Positions 32,001 through 36,788 of a DNA stretch of 36,788 nt are shown here, in pieces; within the stretch, counting starts at the first letter, position 1, and each line of letters starts with the position of its first letter. The stretch comes from Gemmatimonadota bacterium. GTDB taxonomy: Bacteria > Gemmatimonadota > Gemmatimonadetes > Gemmatimonadales > Gemmatimonadaceae. Where the stretch lies: the NCBI GenBank assembly GCA_021324635.1, contig JAJPIS010000096.1, positions 1 to 36,788 of the forward strand. The letters run 5' to 3'. The notes under the pieces were generated by a model. It saw only the letters and a list, made by a program, of their open reading frames with translations. It had not been told where the DNA came from and ran no database searches. Both the position numbers and the translations under genes were made by a program.

Positions 32001-33317
32001 GCGCTCTGCTCGGCCGTGGCACAGCTCCGGGAGGGCGTGCGGGCGGCCATCGCGCTCGCCGACGACCGGCGCAAGATCATCACCCGCGTCATCGCGCCGG
32101 AGCTGTCGCCCCGCTTCCGGGAGGGGATCGTGGGGAAGGCGGTCGGGAGCCAGTCGATCGGTACCTGCGGTGCGGCGGTGGCCATGGGGCAGCCGGTCTC
32201 CTGCGCGGACATTGCGCACGACGACCGGTGGTCGCCCGAGTGGCGAGCGCTGTGCCTCGATCAGGGCATCCAGGCCGGCCACTCGACGCCGGTGTTGGGT
32301 GTCGACGGCGCCCCGCGCGCGTCCTTCATGCTCTGCTTCGACGAGCCACGCGCGCCGGACGAGTGGGAGCGCCGGCTGGGGGCCTTCGGGGCGCACGTGG
32401 CGAGCATCGCGATCGATCGCGACCGGGTGATGACGGCGCTCGAGGCGGCGCGGGCCGAGGCCGAGCAGGCGCGGGAGGTCGCGGAGTCGGCGAACCAGAG
32501 CAAGAGCGAGTTCCTGGCCGCCATGAGTCACGAGCTGCGGACCCCGCTCAACGCGATCGCCGGCCACGCCGAGCTATTGGCGCTCGGGATCCACGGGCCG
32601 GTGACCCCGGCCCAGCGGGACGCCCTCGCCCGCGTCCTCCGGAGCGAGCAGCACCTGCTCGCGCTCGTCAACGACGTGCTCAACTTCGTCCGGCTCGAGG
32701 CGGGCCGGGTGGAGTATCAGATCGGTGACGTCGTGCTCGCCGATGCGCTGGCGAGCGTCATGACGATGGCCGGTCCCCAACTCGAGGCGCGCGACCTCCG
32801 ATACGAGGCGCGGGTGGATCCCGGGATCGTCGTGCAAGGGGATCGGGAGCGGGTCGAGCAGATCCTGCTCAATCTGCTGTCCAACGCCGCCAAGTTCACG
32901 CCGCCGGGCGGGTCGGTCGTGGTCGATACGGCGCAGCGTGCCGGCCCGGCGGCGCCCGACGGCGCCGACACGCCTTCGGGCACGCCTTCGGGCACGCCTT
33001 CGGGCACGCCTTCGGGCACGCCATCGGACGCGGCGTCGGCCATCGTCTTCGTGCGGGTCCGCGATACGGGGATCGGCGTGCCGCGCGACAAGCAGGAATC
33101 CATCTTCGATCCCTTCGTCCAGGCGCACCGGAACCTGACCCGCTCGACTGAAGGGACGGGACTGGGGCTCGCGATCAGCCGCGATCTCGCCCGTGGGATG
33201 GGCGGCGACCTGCGCGTCCGGAGCACCGAGGGCGAGGGCTCGAGCTTCACGCTGGCCCTGCCGTCGCGCGCGAACGGAGGTGGCGCAGGGCGCGGCGCCG
33301 ACGACGCGCCGGCGTGA
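29013..33317 (+). CDS. Giant hybrid sensor kinase with two histidine kinase modules
   Basis: 1434 residues, soluble. In order: a PAS-like input (about 30-190, FPLLLWWGPEYIQLYNDAYR), a GAF domain (about 195-395) interrupted by a (GlyGlyAlaHis)5 run, HisKA with SNVSHEFRTPL (His424), HATPase (NLLSNAFKHT, VRDTGVGIP, GTGIGLALV), a receiver (VLVADDNADM, LADVMMPGLDG with Asp762, LVKPF), a PAS domain (about 845-965), a GAF domain (about 985-1140), a second HisKA with AAMSHELRTPL (His1173), and a second HATPase (NLLSNAAKFT, GTGLGLAIS) holding a (ThrProSerGly)4 insert. GTG 29013 is taken as start with AGGA nearby; the frame is open to 28860. All catalytic boxes are intact in both kinases. No cognate regulator is adjacent. 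Confidence 0.9.
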   Translation: MHSDRHAAPDAPAPPRDPRRAVDQVLAGGGSMGALMRTIDWSATPLGPVDGWSQALRTIVRFLLANRFPLLLWWGPEYIQLYNDAYRPVLGTKHPRSMGQPARECWPEIWDIIGPLIDTPFEGGPATWMDDIALEPNRHGFPEETHFTIAYSPVPDETAPRGIGGVLATVHEITEQVIGERRVRALRELGVRALAEATNAESACAAAAETLAAYDTDVPFALIYLLEDGDAGARRARLAGAAGVAPGEPISPTVVALDPAPDDGVPPAASESTATGAGGGAHGGAHGGAHGGAHGGAHGGLRGGGSAGEWPLAEALRGERALLVEDLATRFGRVPPGPWSDPPHSAVVLPIPSTTAHRPAGVLVAGVSARLALDERYQGFLELLTGQLATTIANARGYEEERRRAEALAALDRAKTAFFSNVSHEFRTPLTLLLAPLEEAVRRRDGAALPAAGVAEVADVESGVAGTDLDLAYRNALRLLKLVNTLLDFSRIEAGRMHAVYEPTDLAALSAELASNFRSATERAGLRLVVDAPALPERVYVDRDMWEKIVLNLLSNAFKHTFEGEIAVAVRADGRFAVLTVRDTGVGIPAEELPHVFERFHRVPNARSRTHEGTGIGLALVHELVKLHGGVVEVTSAPGAGATFTIRIPFGIAHLPPDRIGVPAPGQATSAGAAAYVEEALRWLPDPALPLPEWSRDGVMGEGSGTTPPAGGPRVLVADDNADMRAYVARLLGAQCVVECVGDGTAALAAVRRDAPDLVLADVMMPGLDGLALLRTLRADPATREIPVILLSARAGAEARVEGLDAGADDYLVKPFASRELVARVGATLELSRVRARAREALGASEARLRALFESVPVAVFVCDRDGVIQQYNRRATELWGREPECGDPEERYCGSLALYLPDGTFLPRTESPTVRVLREGVAIQNVDIVIERPDGSRIAVVANFAPLRDGQGQVTGVITSFDDITERSRTTRLLGEQTRLLELIAAGRPLDECLTALCSAVAQLREGVRAAIALADDRRKIITRVIAPELSPRFREGIVGKAVGSQSIGTCGAAVAMGQPVSCADIAHDDRWSPEWRALCLDQGIQAGHSTPVLGVDGAPRASFMLCFDEPRAPDEWERRLGAFGAHVASIAIDRDRVMTALEAARAEAEQAREVAESANQSKSEFLAAMSHELRTPLNAIAGHAELLALGIHGPVTPAQRDALARVLRSEQHLLALVNDVLNFVRLEAGRVEYQIGDVVLADALASVMTMAGPQLEARDLRYEARVDPGIVVQGDRERVEQILLNLLSNAAKFTPPGGSVVVDTAQRAGPAAPDGADTPSGTPSGTPSGTPSGTPSDAASAIVFVRVRDTGIGVPRDKQESIFDPFVQAHRNLTRSTEGTGLGLAISRDLARGMGGDLRVRSTEGEGSSFTLALPSRANGGGAGRGADDAPA
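29847..29906 (+). repeat. 12-nt minisatellite, five units, encoding Gly-Gly-Ala-His
   Basis: Five consecutive 12-nt units (GGCGGGGCACAC, with variants in the third and last bases) run in frame and encode five GGAH repeats, a His/Gly-rich loop in the first GAF domain. A degenerate sixth unit (GGTGGCCTGCGC) follows. Confidence 0.9.
32970..33029 (+). repeat. 12-nt minisatellite, four and a degenerate fifth unit, encoding Thr-Pro-Ser-Gly
   Basis: Four identical ACGCCTTCGGGC units and a variant fifth (ACGCCATCGGAC) lie in frame in the second ATPase domain, between the N box and the VRDTGIGVP motif. Identity at the nucleotide level indicates recent slippage. Confidence 0.9.
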
Positions 33318-33362
33318 GCGGCTCGGCCGCGCTCGCGCGTCCGAGATCGGATGCCGGGCCGG

Positions 33363-34574
33363 CTAGGTCGGGGCGAAACCGGCGGCCGTGACGATCACCG
33401 TCAGGGCACGGGCCAGGCCGAGTGGGCCATCCGTGTTGTCGTACCACTCGCTCGCCGTGTGCGTGTCGCCGCCGCGACCGCCGGCGCCGAGGGCGACTGC
33501 CGGGATGCCGAGGCTGATCGGGACATTCGCGTCGGTCGACGCGGTCGCGAGGTCGGCCTCGCGGCCGATGAGGCGCGTGGCGTCGATCGCCGCGAGCACG
33601 AGCGGGTGCTCCGCCGGCACCTCGCCGCCCGGGCGGTCGCCGATGACGTCGATCGTGACCGTGAGCGGCGGCGTCCCCGGCGCGCGGCGCACGTTCTCGG
33701 CGGCTTCGGCCGCGCGCACGGCGACGCGCAGTTCGCGGTCGTAACGGTCGAGCACCGCCGCCGAGGCGGACCGGAGGTCGACCTCGAACCACCCATCCTC
33801 GGGGATGGCGTTGACCGAGATCCCACCGCCGATCCGGCCGACGGTGACCGTCGTGCGCGGCTCGCGCGGTACCGCCAGCGCGGCCACGTGACTCACGGCA
33901 TTGGCAGCCGCGTGCACGGGATTGACCACGCCGTAGGCGGCCCAACTGTGCCCCCCGACCCCGTGGAAGGTGACCCGATAGCGTCGCGATGCGAGCCCGC
34001 GGTGCACGACGCGCTCGTCGCCGGCGCCGTCGAGCGCGATCACGGCGGCCGTGCCCCCCCGCTCGTGGTGCTCGCCGAAGAGGGCGCGAGCGCCGCGCAG
34101 GTCGCCGCGCCCCTCCTCGCCCGTCGTGGCCACGAAGTCGACCGGCGCATTGGTTCGGACCCGCACGCCGTCGATCTCCTCGGCCAGCGTGAGCATCGCG
34201 GCGATGCCGCGGCCATTGTCGCCGATCCCGGGACCGGCGAGCCGCGGTCCGTCGCGCCGCACCTGGAGCGCGACCTGGCGCGGGAACACCGTGTCGAGAT
34301 GGGCGCAGACGACCACGGCCGGGCCAGGGGTCAGGCCCGGACGCCGGCCGATGACGTTCCCGGCGGCATCGATCCGCAGGGCCGAGAGGCCGAGTCCCGC
34401 CATGCGGCGGGCGACCCACGCGCCGCGTTCACCCTCGTCGCCGGTCGGCGCGGCGATCTCCGAGACGGCGATCTGCGTCCTGAGCACGGCCGCATCGCGG
34501 GCCGCGAGTCTCGCCCGCGCGTCGGCGAGCGCGTGATGGACGCGGACGGCCGGGGAGGGGCGGGCGGCGAGCAT
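33363..34574 (-). CDS. M20-family metallopeptidase (PepT-like)
   Basis: A 403-residue cytoplasmic di-zinc peptidase or amidohydrolase. Metal and catalytic motifs: VVCAHLDTVF (His92, catalytic Asp94), GPGIGDNGRG (Asp119 bridging), VATTGEEGRGD (Glu153 base and Glu154) and a C-terminal histidine in GDTHTASEWYD. The lid/dimerisation domain (about 195-310, GVGGHSWAAYGVVNPV) is present. The family removes N-terminal residues from short peptides. It shares a strand with the YbdD-like and CstA genes downstream in sequence order (109 nt gap), consistent with peptide use. No clear Shine-Dalgarno. Confidence 0.9.
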   Translation of the reverse strand: MLAARPSPAVRVHHALADARARLAARDAAVLRTQIAVSEIAAPTGDEGERGAWVARRMAGLGLSALRIDAAGNVIGRRPGLTPGPAVVVCAHLDTVFPRQVALQVRRDGPRLAGPGIGDNGRGIAAMLTLAEEIDGVRVRTNAPVDFVATTGEEGRGDLRGARALFGEHHERGGTAAVIALDGAGDERVVHRGLASRRYRVTFHGVGGHSWAAYGVVNPVHAAANAVSHVAALAVPREPRTTVTVGRIGGGISVNAIPEDGWFEVDLRSASAAVLDRYDRELRVAVRAAEAAENVRRAPGTPPLTVTIDVIGDRPGGEVPAEHPLVLAAIDATRLIGREADLATASTDANVPISLGIPAVALGAGGRGGDTHTASEWYDNTDGPLGLARALTVIVTAAGFAPT

Positions 34575-34683
34575 GATGGGTGGATCTTAGAGGGACATCC
34601 CGCGAATCCTCAAGCGCCGCGTCGGGAGAGCGGCGTGAGCGAGGCGCGGCTGAGGCCCGTCGCCGCGGGCGCGACCGGACCGC

Positions 34684-34899
34684 TCAGCAGCAGCGGCTGC
34701 CAGGGCGGTCGTAGCGACGGCGCATCTGCTCCCGGGCGAACTCGGCGCGCGGCTGGGGCGCCTGGTCGGGATGGTGGCGGCGGAGGTGGGCGACGTACCG
34801 CTCGTAGTCCGGCACGCCGATCACGGCGGCGCACACGCCACGAAGCGCGCTCCCACCGGCGCGCAGGGCGGCGACCATGCGGCGGCCCCGGCTGCGCAT
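34684..34899 (-). CDS. YbdD/YjiX-family small protein
   Basis: A 71-residue protein of the YbdD/YjiX family (DUF466). Signatures are GVPDYERYVAHLRRHHPD in the middle and the C-terminal RRYDRPGSRCC. In enterobacteria these small proteins are encoded directly after CstA-type peptide/pyruvate transporters and are needed for transport. Here the ATG overlaps the cstA stop by one base (TGATG), repeating that arrangement. Confidence 0.9.
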   Translation of the reverse strand: MRSRGRRMVAALRAGGSALRGVCAAVIGVPDYERYVAHLRRHHPDQAPQPRAEFAREQMRRRYDRPGSRCC

Positions 34900-36788
34900 C
34901 AGTCGGCTCCCACGGCGGCAGCGCGGGGGTGGAAGGGGACTTCGGTCGAGCGGCGAACGGCGCGGCCGCGCAGCGTCCGGACCCATTCGCGCGCCGACTC
35001 GGCGACGATCACGATCACGGCGACGAGGAAGAACGCCGCCACCGCGGCGTCCAGGCGATCGTTGAAGACAATGCGCGCGGCGGCAGCCGCCGACGCGACG
35101 CCGGCGGGCAGGTGGCCGGCCGCCACGGCGTCGGTCACCGAGCGCGCGTGCGCGAGGAAGCCGAGCCGCGGGTCGGGAGAGAAGATCTTGAGCCAGCCGG
35201 CGGTCATGTTCACGGTGATGAGCCAGACCAACGGGAGGAGTGTCACCGGCGCGTATCGCGCCTTCCCCATCTTGATGATGATCGTCGTGCCGACGCACAG
35301 CGCCACGCTGGCCAGTAGCTGGTTCGAGATGCCGAACAGCGGCCAGAGCGAGTTGATGCCGCCCAACGGGTCGGTGACGCCCTGATACAGGAAGTGTCCC
35401 CACATCGCGACGAAGAGCGCGCTCGCGATCCCCACCGCGGGATACCAGGAGACGCGCCCGAGCGGTGCCCAGACGTATTTCAGGATGTCCTGGAGCATGA
35501 AGCGCCCGACGCGGGTCCCGGCATCGAGGACCGTGAGCAGGAAGAGCGCCTCGAACATGATCGCGAAGTGGTACCACAGCGCCATTGCCGTGTCGCTCAC
35601 GCCGCCGAGCGCGCGCGAGAAGATGTACGCCATGCCGACCGCCAGGCTGGGTGCGCCGCCCGTCCGCGAGAGCAGCGTGTGCTCGCCGACCTGGCGGGCG
35701 AGCGTCGACAGCTCGGCCGGGGTCACGACGAACCCCCAGCCGCGGATCGCAGCCGCCGCCGACTCCGCGGTCGCGCCGAGCGCGGTGACGGGCGCGTTGA
35801 TGGCGAAGTAGACGCCCGGGGTGAGGGCGCAGGCGGCAATGAGCGCCAGCACCGCGACCAACGACTCTGTCAGCATGCCCCCGTACCCGATCAGCCGCGC
35901 GTCCGGCTCACGGGCGAGGAGCTTGGGTGTCGTGCCCGACGCGATCAGGGCGTGGAAGCCCGAGATGGCGCCGCACGCGATGGTGATGAACACAAACGGG
36001 AACACCCGGCCGGCGAACACCGGACCGGTGCCGTCGATGAACGGCGTCAGCGCCGGCATGCGCAGCGGCGGTAGCACCACGAGCACGCCGAGCGCGAGCC
36101 CGACGACGACCCCGATCTTCACGAACGCCGACAGATAGTCCCGCGGCGCCAGCAGAAGCCACACCGGGAGGACCGAGGCGGCGAGACCGTAGATCATGAG
36201 CGACCAGGCGAGGCCGCTCGCGCTCAACGTGAACAGCGTCGCGAGCGCCGGCTGGTCCGCGACCCAGCGGCCGGCCAGGAGGGCACCGATCAGCATCGCG
36301 ACGCCGATCGCGGTCGCCTCGAGCACGCGCTGCGGGCGCAGCCACCGCAGGTAGACGCCGAGGAAGAGCGCGATCGGGATGGTGAGGGCCAACGTCACGG
36401 TGCCCCAGGGGCTCGCGCGGAGGGCATTCACGATCACGAGCCCGAGGACGGCGATGAGGATGACCATGATGCCGAGCACGGCCAGCAACGCCGTCACTCC
36501 GCCGACCGGCCCGATCTCGTCGCGCGCCATCTGCCCGAGCGAGCGTCCGTCGCGACGCACCGAGGCCGCCAGGATGACGAAGTCCTGAACGGCGCCGCCG
36601 AGCACGACACCGACAATGATCCAGAGCGCGCCGGGCAGGAAGCCGAACTGCGCGGCCAGGGTCGGTCCGACGAGCGGACCTGGTCCGGCGATGGCGGCGA
36701 AGTGGTGGCCGAAGACGATCCATCGGTTGGTCGGGACGTAGTCGCGCCCGTCCTCGAGCCGTTCGGCCGGCGTCTCGCGGGCGGCATC
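34899..36788 (-). CDS. cstA: CstA-family carbon starvation/peptide transporter (5' end outside window)
   Basis: At least 629 residues are visible; the frame is open through the right edge, so the true start lies beyond 36788. The first visible part reads PTNRWIVFGHHFAAIAGPGP, then LVGPTLAAQFGFLPG and GGAVQDFVILAASVRRDG, the hallmark CstA N-terminal segment. Many membrane helices follow, with FPFVFITIACGAISGFHALI and LWPLFGISNQLLASVAL. CstA proteins take up peptides (and pyruvate in E. coli relatives) under carbon limitation. It is coupled to the YbdD-like gene. Confidence 0.95.
   Translation of the reverse strand, partial: DAARETPAERLEDGRDYVPTNRWIVFGHHFAAIAGPGPLVGPTLAAQFGFLPGALWIIVGVVLGGAVQDFVILAASVRRDGRSLGQMARDEIGPVGGVTALLAVLGIMVILIAVLGLVIVNALRASPWGTVTLALTIPIALFLGVYLRWLRPQRVLEATAIGVAMLIGALLAGRWVADQPALATLFTLSASGLAWSLMIYGLAASVLPVWLLLAPRDYLSAFVKIGVVVGLALGVLVVLPPLRMPALTPFIDGTGPVFAGRVFPFVFITIACGAISGFHALIASGTTPKLLAREPDARLIGYGGMLTESLVAVLALIAACALTPGVYFAINAPVTALGATAESAAAAIRGWGFVVTPAELSTLARQVGEHTLLSRTGGAPSLAVGMAYIFSRALGGVSDTAMALWYHFAIMFEALFLLTVLDAGTRVGRFMLQDILKYVWAPLGRVSWYPAVGIASALFVAMWGHFLYQGVTDPLGGINSLWPLFGISNQLLASVALCVGTTIIIKMGKARYAPVTLLPLVWLITVNMTAGWLKIFSPDPRLGFLAHARSVTDAVAAGHLPAGVASAAAAARIVFNDRLDAAVAAFFLVAVIVIVAESAREWVRTLRGRAVRRSTEVPFHPRAAAVGAD

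Overview
The window is about 70% G+C, densely packed chromosomal DNA with no rRNA, tRNA, phage, insertion-sequence or CRISPR signature. The gene set (hybrid histidine kinases, HD-GYP, a two-gene AtpZ/AtpI leader in the ATP synthase cluster, secreted CocE-type hydrolase, CstA peptide transporter) and the palindromic GGGCGGCAT-type repeats suggest a free-living Gram-negative soil or aquatic bacterium. Gemmatimonadota is my best guess, by inference from overall style only; no marker gene in the window proves it.

Layout. 1-2626: a secreted CocE/NonD hydrolase flanked on both sides by clusters of small palindromic repeats. 2733-7615 (minus): a hybrid histidine kinase, then an amino acid permease translationally coupled to a PLP aminotransferase. 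7842-9667 (plus): a three-gene unit around a DUF2252 protein. 9759-13425: an orphan tungstate/molybdate-type binding protein, a membrane protein, a tiny membrane protein and a MATE exporter. 13524-18060 (plus): a frameshifted family X DNA polymerase (PolX), a ZU5-like lipoprotein and a TPR/HD-GYP protein. 18161-19529 (minus): a PanE-like reductase and a hypothetical protein. 19530-20575 is about 1 kb with no convincing gene. 20576-23216: a zinc-ribbon protein, MscL with a C-terminal zinc ribbon, a MoxR ATPase and a BsuPI-domain protein. 23585-27093 (plus): the ATP synthase genes atpZ, atpI-like, atpB, atpE, atpF, atpH, with no catalytic F1 genes following. 27215-28675: a cupin of the phosphomannose isomerase type and a sugar-nucleotide transferase. 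29013-33317: a 1434-residue double-kinase hybrid sensor carrying two in-frame 12-nt minisatellites. 33363-36788 (minus): an M20 peptidase, a YbdD-like protein and CstA (cut by the window edge), which reads as a peptide-scavenging group.

I do not see an unmistakable new defence or biosynthetic system. The observations most worth checking are the truncated atp operon whose a and b subunits carry leader-like N-termini, the +1 frameshift in polX, the palindromic repeats bracketing the hydrolase gene in opposite orientations, the 12-nt repeats in the giant kinase, and the DUF2252 three-gene unit. Long antisense open frames occur throughout because of the high G+C and were discarded.
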